Origin: Paraherbaspirillum soli
Lineage (GTDB): Bacteria; Pseudomonadota; Gammaproteobacteria; Burkholderiales; Burkholderiaceae_D
Length of the DNA: 64,000 bases
Assembly (NCBI RefSeq): GCF_042654985.1
Contig: NZ_JBHSMT010000021.1
Location: 1 to 64,000 of the forward strand
Direction: 5' to 3'
In this document: piece by piece, positions 20,550 to 29,676 of the stretch
How positions within the stretch are numbered: position 1 is the stretch's first letter
Layout of the letters: each line of letters begins with the position of its first letter
Program-made: the position numbers and the translations under genes
The notes under the pieces: generated by a model
Told to the model about the DNA's origin: nothing
The model's input: only the letters and a program-made list of their open reading frames with translations
The model's database searches: none

Positions 20550-21050
20550 ATGACCAACAAAACCTCACCCAACCTGACCCACTTCGACCAATCCGGTCAG
20601 GCACACATGGTCGATGTCGGCGCCAAAAACGACACTCATAGAATCGCGATTGCCAGCGGCACCATTCGCATGAAAGCTGAAACACTGGCCCTGATCCAGT
20701 CCGGCACGACAAAAAAAGGCGACGTGCTAGGCATCGCCCGTATCGCCGCCATCATGGCCACCAAACGCACCAGCGACTTGATTCCGCTATGCCATCCGCT
20801 TGCACTGACGCGGGTTGCGGTTGATTTCGCCGTCGATGCTGCGCAGTCGAGTATCAGTTGTACCGCACAGGCGGAAACTGTTGGCAAGACAGGGGTGGAG
20901 ATGGAAGTGCTAACTGCAGTCCAGGTCGGCTTGCTGACTATCTATGACATGTGCAAGGCGGTGGATCGGGGGATGGTGATTACTGATGTGCGGGTGCTGG
21001 AAAAGCATGGGGGGAAATCGGGGGATTGGATGGTGGAATCTTATAAGTAA
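20550..21050 (+). CDS. moaC: Cyclic pyranopterin monophosphate synthase (molybdenum cofactor)
   Basis: 166 residues. Second enzyme of molybdopterin synthesis. Hallmarks: LTHFDQSGQAHMVDVGAK, the LIPLCHPLALTRV block, GKTGVEMEVLTAV and LTIYDMCKAVDRGMVI. The last ~46 codons (from 20909) are duplicated at 38612-38747, so this 3' end is probably island-derived and restores the reading frame after integration. The island-side end reads DWMVESYK, the displaced end DWVAES. Confidence 0.95.
   Translation: MTNKTSPNLTHFDQSGQAHMVDVGAKNDTHRIAIASGTIRMKAETLALIQSGTTKKGDVLGIARIAAIMATKRTSDLIPLCHPLALTRVAVDFAVDAAQSSISCTAQAETVGKTGVEMEVLTAVQVGLLTIYDMCKAVDRGMVITDVRVLEKHGGKSGDWMVESYK
20909..21029 (+). repeat. Left attachment repeat (attL) of the moaC island
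   Basis: 121 bp matching 38612-38732 with one mismatch (G at 20999, T at 38702), inside the moaC 3' end. Beyond 21029 the copies differ at wobble-like positions and then diverge. The integrases start 136 bp further right. Confidence 0.85.
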
Positions 21051-21185
21051 TTGATTCGTATAAATAATATTTCTTCGATCAATCTCTCTTACCCGCGCGC
21101 ACTAGTCCGATTCTAGGCAGATTTCCGGGAGTATTTTTAGCTAAAAATCAGTTCTTGTCCCACGCTTGTCCCAATTGGAAGGCGT

Positions 21186-22169
21186 ATGGCATCAATCAGA
21201 CAACGTTCGGGCGTATGGCAGGCCCGAGTACGACGTAAGGGATTTCCCGACGAAGTAAATTCATTTGCCACCAAAGCAGAAGCCCAGATGTGGGCCAGAT
21301 GTATCGAATCCTTAATTGATAAGGGGACACACTTCTCCCTCAATCAGTCCAAGGATTGGTTGCTCACTGATGTGCTTGAACGCTACATGCAGGAGGTCAC
21401 CCCGTCAAAGCGGGGAGCCAAGCGGGAGGCTGAAGGCATCCGGTTCATGCAGCGTCAAAAGATGGCAGCTTACAGCATGGAGAGGCTGACGCCATCGGTC
21501 ATAGCGAACTATAGGGACGAACGCCTTAAATCCGTATCCGCTGGCACAATCATCCGAGAACTCAGCATACTATCCGGCATCATCACGCATGCCCGGAAGG
21601 AATGGAGCCTCTCCGTAGCAAATCCTTGTGCGCTGGTTCGCAAGCCGCCCACACCGCAGGGAAGATGCCGCCTGTTAAATACTAATGAAGAGTCAAGACT
21701 TCTGGCCGAGCTTCGGCCCATAGGAAGGCGCAACCGATGGATGACCCCGCTGGTGATACTGGCTCTCGAAACGGCAATGCGCCGTGGGGAACTACTGGCC
21801 TTGCGCTGGGAAAATGTCCACCTTCAGCACCAGACCGCGTTTCTGCCTATGACCAAGAACGGTACAGGCAGAACAGTGCCGCTATCCAAGAAAGCAGTAG
21901 CAGTCTTGGCCGAACTACCCCGCGCTTCCGATGCCCGTGTATTTCCGCTTACAGACATGGCAATGCATGCCGCATTCCGGAAAGCCTGCGCTCGCGCCCA
22001 CATTGTCGATTTGCATTTTCACGATCTGCGGCACACTGCCACCAGCCGCCTTGCTGAGAAGCTACCGAATGTGATTGAGTTAGCGGCGGTCACCGGACAC
22101 CAAACCATCCAAATGCTGAAGCGCTACTACCATCCCAAGGCCGAAGTTCTCGCACAAAAATTGGGATAA
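21186..22169 (+). CDS. Tyrosine-recombinase integrase 1
   Basis: 327 residues. C-terminal catalytic domain with the R-H-R-H-Y set: arginine in LETAMRRGELLALRW, HDLRHTATSRLAE, GHQTIQMLKRYYHP. The N-terminal part (SGVWQARVRRKGFPDEV) is the small AP2-like DNA-binding arm domain, followed by a core-binding helix region. Being closest to the moaC attL, it is the likely integrase of the whole island. A related integrase follows 90 bp later. Confidence 0.92.
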   Translation: MASIRQRSGVWQARVRRKGFPDEVNSFATKAEAQMWARCIESLIDKGTHFSLNQSKDWLLTDVLERYMQEVTPSKRGAKREAEGIRFMQRQKMAAYSMERLTPSVIANYRDERLKSVSAGTIIRELSILSGIITHARKEWSLSVANPCALVRKPPTPQGRCRLLNTNEESRLLAELRPIGRRNRWMTPLVILALETAMRRGELLALRWENVHLQHQTAFLPMTKNGTGRTVPLSKKAVAVLAELPRASDARVFPLTDMAMHAAFRKACARAHIVDLHFHDLRHTATSRLAEKLPNVIELAAVTGHQTIQMLKRYYHPKAEVLAQKLG

Positions 22170-22259
22170 CACACGCTCGTCATCCTGTCGGATAGAGAAC
22201 GCTTCGCCGTATTTCACGATGAGGCGTCAATCGTCTATCTAGAATCAGGAGATTTTGAC

Positions 22260-23300
22260 ATGGCGCAAATTAGAAAAGGCGGCCCCCGCCAATATCAAGC
22301 TCGGGGCCGCATCAAGGGTTACCCCGAAGTGGTCCGCACATTCAGTTCAAGATCAGAGGCAGTCCAGTGGGCAGCGCAACGGGAACGGCTAATGCTTCAG
22401 GGGCTAGGCGACACATTGCAGGAGGCAGACAAATTAACGTTGGGCAACGCACTTATCCGCTATTCCCAAGAAATTACACCTTTCAAGAAAAGTGCATCTA
22501 GTGAACGCAACCGCATCAACGTTTGGTTGCACAATTCTTTAGCATCCCTTCCCCTATCCGCCATCCGTGGCAAGCATCTAGCGGAATACAGGGACAGCCG
22601 CATCTTAGCCTCAATTGGCGGCAACACCATACGACTGGAACTTGCCGTCATCTCGCACCTGTACGAAGTGGCCCGTAAAGATTGGGGTTTAGAACACTTA
22701 GTAAATCCTACGAAGAACATACGCAAACCAAAGCTCCCCAGGGGGCGCACAAGACGCCTATATGGCGGCGAAGAAACCGCCCTTTTACGATGGTGCGTAC
22801 AGAACGGGAACCTGCGCCTACGGAGTATCATTATTATTGCCATTGAGACTGCGATGCGTCGAGGTGAGCTGGTGGGTCTTAAATGGGGTGACGTGAATCT
22901 ACCAAGCCGAATGGTCTATTTAGATGACACTAAGAACGGAGAGTCTCGCACCGTTCCCTTATCGTCCCGCGCTGTGGATGCATTAGAATCCATAACCAGC
23001 ATCAACGACATCCTAACCATTGCCTCCACTTCGGGCACGTTCAAACCGGCAAGAAATAAGGAAGAGTCTGTGTTTTCTATGCATGCTGATACCATTTCAG
23101 CGAACTTCTCTAAAGCTCGCAAAGGATGCGGCATTGAGGGGTTGACGTTCCATGACCTCCGCCACGAAGCCACTTCCAGGCTCTTCGAGAAGGGCTTCAA
23201 CATGATAGAAGTAGCGACCATAACGGGCCATAAATCCATGCAGATGTTGAAGCGCTACACCCACCTTCGGCCTTCTGACCTACTGGAAAGACTTGGGTAG
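22260..23300 (+). CDS. Tyrosine-recombinase integrase 2
   Basis: 346 residues. Paralogous in plan to the preceding integrase: an arm domain (PRQYQARGRIKGYPEVVRTF), then catalytic residues in IETAMRRGELVGLKW, FHDLRHEATSRLFEKG and GHKSMQMLKRYTHL. AGGAGA precedes the ATG. Two complete, non-identical integrases in tandem suggest either stacked insertions or a two-recombinase element. No third recombinase follows, so it is not a typical RIT element. Confidence 0.92.
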   Translation: MAQIRKGGPRQYQARGRIKGYPEVVRTFSSRSEAVQWAAQRERLMLQGLGDTLQEADKLTLGNALIRYSQEITPFKKSASSERNRINVWLHNSLASLPLSAIRGKHLAEYRDSRILASIGGNTIRLELAVISHLYEVARKDWGLEHLVNPTKNIRKPKLPRGRTRRLYGGEETALLRWCVQNGNLRLRSIIIIAIETAMRRGELVGLKWGDVNLPSRMVYLDDTKNGESRTVPLSSRAVDALESITSINDILTIASTSGTFKPARNKEESVFSMHADTISANFSKARKGCGIEGLTFHDLRHEATSRLFEKGFNMIEVATITGHKSMQMLKRYTHLRPSDLLERLG

Positions 23301-23375
23301 CGTAATTATTGGGGCACGGTTAATTGGCTTAATTTGCTCACTACCGTCCATTGGTGGCGAGCAAATCGACCTCCG

Positions 23376-23687
23376 TTAAGATTTCGCATCCAGTTTAATA
23401 CCTCCACCCAATACCAACGCACCAACAGCTATTGCGTATATCGGGTTGGCACCTTGCAGGGAACCCGGAAAGAAAAGACCGACGATACCAATAAAGATTA
23501 CCCCGATGCCGCCCAAAGCTATCCAGTTCTGGGTAGCGAGGGCACGTAGCACGAGCAGCAAAAAGAAATGAGCAAAACCAACGACTGCTGCCACACCTTG
23601 GCTAACACCCAGAAGCTGAGACAGAACGCACCAAGCTACGAGCGACCAGCACATCCACGGCAGATACTTGTTCATATAATTTTTCAC
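23376..23687 (-). CDS. Small multi-TM membrane protein, unknown
   Basis: 103 residues, GTG start with AAGGAA six bases upstream. Three or four hydrophobic segments (residues about 8-30, 33-50, 55-75, 80-97). Weakly like small membrane proteins of mobile regions; no family recognised. Reads toward the integrases. Confidence 0.6.
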   Translation of the reverse strand: MKNYMNKYLPWMCWSLVAWCVLSQLLGVSQGVAAVVGFAHFFLLLVLRALATQNWIALGGIGVIFIGIVGLFFPGSLQGANPIYAIAVGALVLGGGIKLDAKS

Positions 23688-23777
23688 GGCGTTCCTTGTT
23701 GGGCAACTTCTTATGAATAGACGGAAATCAATTTAGCATAGCGAATTACTTACTGGCAACAATTAGTTGCCATCTAC

Positions 23778-24524
23778 TTAATGCCGGCGTCCCATGTACC
23801 CATAGCATTCTGAAAGCCATACGTAGCCTGCCGGAGTAACTCGCGTTTGAGGCTTGGAGAATCCTGAGTTGCTGATATCCTGCTTGATTTCGAAGTATCC
23901 GCGCTTTGCATGCACAGATTTAGGCAGTAACGGTGTGCGCTTGCTGCGTCTGTACAAAACGCCATCGCTCTGAAGAAAATCAAAGAACATCTTCGAAGGA
24001 ATGCCCAGCGCCTTAGCGACTTCCGTGAGCGTTTGCGTTCCGGCTGAATTTATATAGCTTTCATGGAATTCCACGGCAGGTTGTGCCGCTTTCAGTTCTT
24101 GCATCAGGCGCTCCGCTTTTGCCTTGAGAGCAGTGAATCCCTTAAAGATCAATTCATCTTCGGACATCTCACCCGTTGCAACTTTCTCCTCGCCCATCAC
24201 GTATGCACCGTCCTTGCGGATTGCAGGGAGGACTATGGATGTGACCCACGTTCTGAACTCCTGAGCTATGGGTTTACGACTACGGAGAACTAAGGCGTAA
24301 AGTCCGGCTTCGCTGACCATCGCCAGTCTGCGTTTCCCGCCACTTGTCTCAGTTAAACTGAGACAGCGCTGTTCATCAGTAAGCCGCGTTAATGCCTCTG
24401 ACGGGTTCTTTATGCCAAGCACGGCAGCAATGTCTGTAGCCGCGAACCACGGATTGTTATCGGTTCCGGTAGCCACGCGTAATGTCAATCCAGGGACGAA
24501 AGTGAAAGTTGCTTGGGTGCTCAT
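23778..24524 (-). CDS. Phage antirepressor-like protein (Bro-N plus C-terminal ANT-like domain)
   Basis: 248 residues with AAGGAA eight bases before the ATG. The N-terminal Bro-N domain (about 8-115) is recognisable: NPWFAATDIAAVLGIKNPSEAL, MVSEAGLYALVLRSRKPIAQEFRTWV, VLPAIRKDGAYV. The C-terminal part (about 155-245) resembles KilAC/ANT domains: TLTEVAKALGIPSKMFFDFL, VTPAGYVWL. Such proteins modulate phage or prophage repressors by DNA or protein binding. Last gene of the phage-derived block before the integrases. Confidence 0.85.
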   Translation of the reverse strand: MSTQATFTFVPGLTLRVATGTDNNPWFAATDIAAVLGIKNPSEALTRLTDEQRCLSLTETSGGKRRLAMVSEAGLYALVLRSRKPIAQEFRTWVTSIVLPAIRKDGAYVMGEEKVATGEMSEDELIFKGFTALKAKAERLMQELKAAQPAVEFHESYINSAGTQTLTEVAKALGIPSKMFFDFLQSDGVLYRRSKRTPLLPKSVHAKRGYFEIKQDISNSGFSKPQTRVTPAGYVWLSECYGYMGRRH

Positions 24525-24549
24525 GCTCTTGATTCCTTGTCGGTGTGAG

Positions 24550-24798
24550 TTACTTAATTTTTTGTGTCTCCTTCAGCCACGCGTCCGGGATGCTCTTGTC
24601 CGCATACTGGAACCCGTACTTCAAACACCAGTCGCCATAAGTGGTATTGCTGGTCTTGGAGATGGTGGTTTTGGAGCGGGAGAATACGAACCGAATATCC
24701 AGGTCTGGATGCTGTTGCTTGATGAGTAGATGCTTCTGCCGGTCAGCCGTGAGGAAGCGGCTAAAATGCCTCGATAGATTTACTGAGGATGCTATTGG
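24550..24798 (-). pseudogene. C-terminal half of a T7 endonuclease I (gp3)-like resolvase
   Basis: An 82-codon open stretch with no start codon, bounded upstream by TAA (24799-24801). The translation includes KHLLIKQQHPDLDIRFVFSR, TTYGDWCLKYGFQYADK and SIPDAWLKE. These match in order the C-terminal half of T7 endonuclease I (its KHLLIREQHPELDIRIVFSS and GEFCEKHGIKFADK parts). The N-terminal half, with most catalytic residues, is missing. A 23-codon frame starting at 24832 (MADIQQEAAD) runs into it in another frame, so the gene appears cut and rejoined. Confidence 0.75.
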
Positions 24799-24845
24799 TT
24801 AGGTCTGCTGCTTCCTGCTGGATGTCAGCCATGTATTTCCTTGTG

Positions 24846-27752
24846 TTAGTTATTCATAGTCACCGCGTTGAACTTGGCCGTCCCTGCCAGCATGTTTGCC
24901 CGTAGGTTGTTTCTGCGGGTGTCTTCTTTCTGGATACCGTTGCGGTCTGTGTAGACAACCTTGAACGCCTTGTTGATGCGCTCTTGGTCGCCTGAGAACA
25001 CTGCGTCAATGGACGGGCCGAACTTGTTGAAGTCGCGGACCTGATAGGCCACGTCTGTGATGACTGCTTGCTGTTGCGGGGTGAGGCGGTTCCACATGCC
25101 TGGATACTTGGCTTCAACGGTCGTCTTCGCCTTGTCAACGTAGCGTGGGAGTGTGGCTATCAGCAGCCGTTCTGCTTGCTCCTGGGTGATGCTCTTGCGT
25201 CCCGCTATGATTTCGTCGGTAGCCTCAGGTGGAATGCCTGCTTTCCTGAAGTCCTCTTTGATGGTCCCGGCGTTGGCCTTGAGGTTGTACCCCATGCCGA
25301 TGTTGTTGCCCGCCCCACCTGCCGGGTCGGGGGATGCTTTCAATACGACACCTTCGCCCTGAGTGGTCAGTGCTGCCGTGAGGTCGAGAGTGCCTGTCCT
25401 GCCGCTGACGTTCTGCATGAAGCGGAACGTACTGGATTTCTGCGCCTGTGCATCGTTGGCAGACTGCGGCGTAGGTGCAAGGACGCTTGAAGCAGCCCCC
25501 AGAGTTAGTTTAGGAATATTAGCAACCGCAGCGCGGAACGCTTTATCTTGAACATCGTTGATCGCTTTCGTAGGGATGAGATTGTCTTGGCCGATCGTGC
25601 GCAACTTGGTCATCAGCGGAGCCATCCGGTTGATGTCATCGGTGGACAGGTTGCCGCCCTTGGCCTTGCCGTTGAGTTCCGCTAGTGCCCTGCGGTCGTC
25701 ATCGGTGATAGTTGTGGCTGAACGGAAGGAGTTGTTGAGCTGGTCGAACGTAGTCTTGCCGAGGACCTCTAAATACTTCTCTGATCGAATATCGTACTGA
25801 CCATTACCCATATGAACCAACGTTGGCTGCTTGTCCTTCCCGTATTGCTTAATAAGCTCCGCCTGCTGCCATGCAATCATCTTGTCGGTAGCTTGACCTC
25901 CCGCACCGGGTGGGATGCCAATGAGAAGATTGGCCTCGGTGTCATGGACAAAGTTAGTAGTCGTCCATTTCTCTAAATGAGCCTTGAGCACGTCTTCGCT
26001 GGCATTCGGATGTGTACGCATGAATCGCTGTGCTTCCAGCGTCCCACCGTGTGTGACCACACCCAGATTAACCGGCAAATTGTCGCGCCCAGGTATGAAG
26101 TCCTTAGTTACCTGCCAATGCATCTCATCCACTGCCTTAGTGATGAGCTTGTTTGTTTTTGCTCGCCACTCTGGATTACTTGACCGTTCCTTCTCTTGCG
26201 CCTTGGCCTCAGGAGAAATAGATCGGTATGCAGTTTGATAGGCCGACTCAGGTGTAACACCGCTGTCCGTTTCAGCTACAAACCCATCCATCAATCCGGC
26301 TGTGTCTTCATCGAAATACAAGTTACGGATATTGTCAGGGAAGCTCTTGTAGAGTGCGGCAGCCACAAGGAAACGTTGAGAAGGCTTGCCGCTGGCATCT
26401 GGCGGAACAGCAGACAGCCCATTGATTAAGCGCTTCAATCCTTCATTTGGTATCGTCGCTTGACCTGTCGCGTGGATTCTAGCCAGTTGATTGGCCGCGT
26501 CCTTCAGGTTGGCTAGCTGCGCAGGGTCATTCATCGCACCAGCAATACTTTTAACAATGCCGTCCGTCTTCTGCTCAGATACCCATTTCTGCAAATCAGG
26601 AGCCAATGCCCATCCCTCGCCGTTGTCCCATCTTCGCAGAGCTTCGGCTCGGTCCATCATGCCTGCTACTTTCTCCCGCTGCTGTCTATCGAACGCAGCA
26701 GCCGCCTCATGCGAGGAGAACTGCTTACCTACCCCGATGCTGTTAGCCAGGACTTCCACCGGGATGAGATTGCCAGCCTCTACGGAAACATCCCAATCCA
26801 CACGCTGCTTTGTAAGAAATGGTTGTGAATCGCGTTCGATACGCTTTTCCTGTTCGGCTTCGGCGTGCTTTCTGGCCTGCGCAATGTGGACGCCAAGTTC
26901 TGCGTTGGTATCCGCAATGGTCATCCCAGTTTTTGGGTCTTTGATCTTGTCCAACGCATCGAACAACGCAGGCGAACCCTTGTCATTGATGGACTGCGCT
27001 GCAACCTTGGTGACTAACTGCTGGACCAACTCGGGCCGCGTCAGATACTGCTGCCACGCCTTGTTGTCACTGGATAGCCCTTGGTAGAACTCGAAGAGTT
27101 TATGCGGGTCGTTACCGGCCTGCTCGATTCCGTTGCCCATTACGGCATTTACACTTTGCAAGGTGGAGTCTTTAAGCTGTCCTAGCTTGATCTTGTTGTC
27201 CTGCTCGCGGATGCCTCGGGACATCTGAATAGCCTGCTTCGCCACTTCATCTCGCACGGTCGGGTCAGAGATGCCAGCGGTGTGCTGCTGCAACTGCTCG
27301 GACAGGAAGCCGTCAACGTTGAAACCGTCTGTCATCTTCTGCTTGTCGTACTCGGCAGAGATGGCAGCGGTGGCCTCGATGCCCAGGCGCTGGCCGGTGA
27401 TCTTCCGATAGGAGGAATCGAAGTGTTCTCGAAATGCCGGGTTGACACCTTCCGGCATCGACTCGGGAACACGGCTGGCGTTGACCGGATCGAGAGAAGC
27501 GGTCAGTGCCTGGGATTCGCCGGTAAGTGCGGCTTCCTTCGCATTGAACTCGTTCTCTTGTTTGACGTATGTCTGAAGGTGCGGGTTGAATGAAGCAAGG
27601 CCGCTTATCAGACCATCGAGTTCCGAGTTGCTACTGGAGCCGTGGACTGTGGTGTCCACCGGACGTGCCACAATCTGGGTAACTTCGCGTTGACGCTGCG
27701 GGGTTGCGTCTTGCGGGCGCGCAGTGATTTGCTGCTGTGCTTGTCGTGGCAT
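24846..27752 (-). CDS. Podovirus internal virion protein with C-terminal lysozyme-like domain
   Basis: 968 residues. The N-terminal ~780 residues are hydrophilic, Gln/Asn/Ala-rich and helical, in the style of T7-group internal core (ejectosome) proteins such as gp15, with segments such as NPHLQTYVKQENEFNAKEA. The last ~180 residues look like a lysozyme/muramidase domain: TTQGEGVVLKASPDPAGG, NIGMGYNLKAN, GRKSITQEQAERLLIATLPRY and LTPQQQAVITDVAYQV. Fusion of a virion-core protein with a peptidoglycan hydrolase fits DNA ejection through the wall. Intact at 968 codons, unlike its neighbours. Which T7 protein it corresponds to is uncertain. Confidence 0.7.
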   Translation of the reverse strand: MPRQAQQQITARPQDATPQRQREVTQIVARPVDTTVHGSSSNSELDGLISGLASFNPHLQTYVKQENEFNAKEAALTGESQALTASLDPVNASRVPESMPEGVNPAFREHFDSSYRKITGQRLGIEATAAISAEYDKQKMTDGFNVDGFLSEQLQQHTAGISDPTVRDEVAKQAIQMSRGIREQDNKIKLGQLKDSTLQSVNAVMGNGIEQAGNDPHKLFEFYQGLSSDNKAWQQYLTRPELVQQLVTKVAAQSINDKGSPALFDALDKIKDPKTGMTIADTNAELGVHIAQARKHAEAEQEKRIERDSQPFLTKQRVDWDVSVEAGNLIPVEVLANSIGVGKQFSSHEAAAAFDRQQREKVAGMMDRAEALRRWDNGEGWALAPDLQKWVSEQKTDGIVKSIAGAMNDPAQLANLKDAANQLARIHATGQATIPNEGLKRLINGLSAVPPDASGKPSQRFLVAAALYKSFPDNIRNLYFDEDTAGLMDGFVAETDSGVTPESAYQTAYRSISPEAKAQEKERSSNPEWRAKTNKLITKAVDEMHWQVTKDFIPGRDNLPVNLGVVTHGGTLEAQRFMRTHPNASEDVLKAHLEKWTTTNFVHDTEANLLIGIPPGAGGQATDKMIAWQQAELIKQYGKDKQPTLVHMGNGQYDIRSEKYLEVLGKTTFDQLNNSFRSATTITDDDRRALAELNGKAKGGNLSTDDINRMAPLMTKLRTIGQDNLIPTKAINDVQDKAFRAAVANIPKLTLGAASSVLAPTPQSANDAQAQKSSTFRFMQNVSGRTGTLDLTAALTTQGEGVVLKASPDPAGGAGNNIGMGYNLKANAGTIKEDFRKAGIPPEATDEIIAGRKSITQEQAERLLIATLPRYVDKAKTTVEAKYPGMWNRLTPQQQAVITDVAYQVRDFNKFGPSIDAVFSGDQERINKAFKVVYTDRNGIQKEDTRRNNLRANMLAGTAKFNAVTMNN

Positions 27753-27754
27753 GG

Positions 27755-27988
27755 TTAGACCTTTGCTGCGTGTTTGATCTTGGCTTTATTCGAATACTCT
27801 TTGCGACCACCATTGGCAGCCACAGATGCGACCCACTCTTGGGATGCTGAATAGGTGGCGGCTTCCGTAATAATTCGGTAAATACTGTCTCTGGCTTTTG
27901 AATCCGCGCTATTCACGAATTGGGAAAATGCATCTAGTGCTACGGGCGAATTCGCCACTGCGCACATGTCATGCTTAGTAAAGTTCAT
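27755..27988 (-). CDS. Small hypothetical protein upstream of the virion protein
   Basis: 77 residues from the ATG at 27988 (MNFTKHDMCAV), which has a GGAGTA site six bases upstream; a longer frame to 28039 lacks one. Hydrophilic, helical, basic C-terminus (KEYSNKAKIKHAAKV). It ends two bases before the virion gene, so they form an operon. No family recognised. Confidence 0.6.
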   Translation of the reverse strand: MNFTKHDMCAVANSPVALDAFSQFVNSADSKARDSIYRIITEAATYSASQEWVASVAANGGRKEYSNKAKIKHAAKV

Positions 27989-28039
27989 CTGTATTACTCC
28001 TATGTATAAATTGATGAATGTCCGCTGATGGGCAAACAC

Positions 28040-28341
28040 CTACGAGTTAAGAAACGCAAAGGCGCAGGAGTAGACCTCCCGTTGAACAGGAAAGGCTAGG
28101 CGTGGGTCTCTGGGTGATGCGTGGGATTTGCTACGGGTTTTGGCGTGATGCGGACGACTGTGGAAGTTCTTACGGCCCCCTCTATAGGTGAGCAGGCTGT
28201 GTATCTATAGTGTATGGAGATTGTCTGGCTGTGTTACCTAAGTTGGTATGACCTACTCTCCCGCACAAGAGATAACACCGTAGTGACTACACAGGCTTCC
28301 AGTGACGAAACCTGAAGTAGTACCGGCAATGCTCGCACTGA
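28040..28341. promoter_or_regulatory. Non-coding region with T7-type promoter-like motifs
   Basis: About 300 bases between the polymerase-like gene and the virion operon. On the minus strand CCATACACTATAGATAC (28201-28217) and CTCACCTATAGAGGG (28180-28194) resemble the CACTATAG core of T7/SP6-type phage RNA polymerase promoters and point toward the virion operon. Similar TATAGGTG blocks occur at 34513 and 35869. Assignment rests on short motifs only. Confidence 0.4.
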
Positions 28342-29676
28342 CTACCTGTGGCGACACCTGCTTATTTGCCTTGGTCCTGGGGCGCAGTGGTCATACCGCT
28401 GTGGACATTCTTCGGTGATGCTTCCATCCACTCCGGTCTGTGCATGGAACACTGCCAGCATCACAGTCTTGACCTCTTCCTTCCTGTCCTCTGCGACGAT
28501 CAAGGCATCATGCACTGGCAGGGCCACAATCCCCGCTGCCTTCAGGGTCAGCAACATCTCCACCATGATTTCACTTTCACGATACATCGCGGCAAGGCCA
28601 GCGCCTGAGTAGAACAAACCTGAGATTGCCTCATGGTGGGTCTGTATTGCCTCGGTGACGTGCCGCACCTTGGTGCCTCTGTAGAATAAGCTGGCGGTAC
28701 CATCAGGGAATCGTCTGAGCGGTGCTGCAGCGTAGGTCATTGCAGCAAAGAGCTTCTTAATTCCAGGTCTGCGGTCCTCAAATCCAGGCACTGCGTATGC
28801 TTCACAATCAAAGGAAACGCCAGCCATGCCATACAAAATCCTCGGTCCCATCTGTGCAAAGTCCAGAGTTACAGTAGGGACGCCATCAATGAGGATGTCT
28901 AGCCGGTCCTGCTTATTCATATCTTGCCACCAGCCGCCGAACAGTCTGCCGCCTAGTTCGAAGCTACCATTATTAAACACCCGGCGCAATCTCCGCTCCC
29001 CTAGTCTTGCCATGCTGCGTCCATCTATGAGGTCGATATCTGCGGCATCTATCCAGTCGTTGATGATCTTGAGGTCATTCCTGTAGGTGTTGGTCTGCGG
29101 TGTATCGTTGTACTGCAAATATGCCCCTCTTTCGAATACATCCGGTCGCTTATCCCTCAACTCAACCACCTCCTTATCTTGGTGGACGCCGAAGTCAGCC
29201 GGGGTCAGCCATAGCGAGGCCAGCCTCAACAGTAGCGCCGGACTTGCCCTGAACGTGGTTTGTTTACTCTGGGACTTATCGACGGGATTGCTATGTCCAA
29301 GGTGGACATCTAGCAGATGCATCTGTTGAGGCCCCAGGAGTTTGAGCAGGTTGGGCATCGTATCCGACAGTACACGGGAACGGTAACGGTCTCGCCTACT
29401 CAACTTGCGGTGTGAAAAAGTGATACTGACATACCCCCCAGGCCATTCAAGGTGACGTAAGGCGGCATCGCAGATTAATGCCTCCACCTGCATCTCAAAT
29501 ACGGCTAGGTCTGCGGCCCTCCGCTTCCGGCTACGCAATCCGCTTTCAGCTTCATAGGTCAGAATTTCATTGACCACTTCACTAACAAGCAATTTCAGTT
29601 GTGAATTCCTCGCAGTTCTGAATCCATTAAACCAGCCATCCCGTTCCGGGTCTGCATCGCGCCTACGCAAGCGCAC
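28342..29676 (-). CDS. Divergent single-subunit (family-A/T7-like) polymerase-like protein
   Basis: 444 residues, GTG start with AGGAGG seven bases upstream, overlapping the upstream zinc-finger gene by 14 bp. I do not recognise a named family. The C-terminal half carries three segments in the order and spacing of polymerase palm/fingers motifs. VTLDFAQMGPRILYG (269-283) resembles motif A DYSQIELR; RRPGIKKLFAAMTYA (302-316) resembles motif B RxxxKxxxFGxxYG; ALPVHDALIVAED (385-397) resembles motif C VHDE. A preceding block RRVFNNGSFELGGRLFGGWW (231-250) is probably family-specific. No 3'-5' exonuclease or thumb-length region is evident. Nucleotidyl transfer is an inference; DNA versus RNA polymerase cannot be decided. 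Confidence 0.55.
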   Translation of the reverse strand: MRLRRRDADPERDGWFNGFRTARNSQLKLLVSEVVNEILTYEAESGLRSRKRRAADLAVFEMQVEALICDAALRHLEWPGGYVSITFSHRKLSRRDRYRSRVLSDTMPNLLKLLGPQQMHLLDVHLGHSNPVDKSQSKQTTFRASPALLLRLASLWLTPADFGVHQDKEVVELRDKRPDVFERGAYLQYNDTPQTNTYRNDLKIINDWIDAADIDLIDGRSMARLGERRLRRVFNNGSFELGGRLFGGWWQDMNKQDRLDILIDGVPTVTLDFAQMGPRILYGMAGVSFDCEAYAVPGFEDRRPGIKKLFAAMTYAAAPLRRFPDGTASLFYRGTKVRHVTEAIQTHHEAISGLFYSGAGLAAMYRESEIMVEMLLTLKAAGIVALPVHDALIVAEDRKEEVKTVMLAVFHAQTGVDGSITEECPQRYDHCAPGPRQISRCRHR

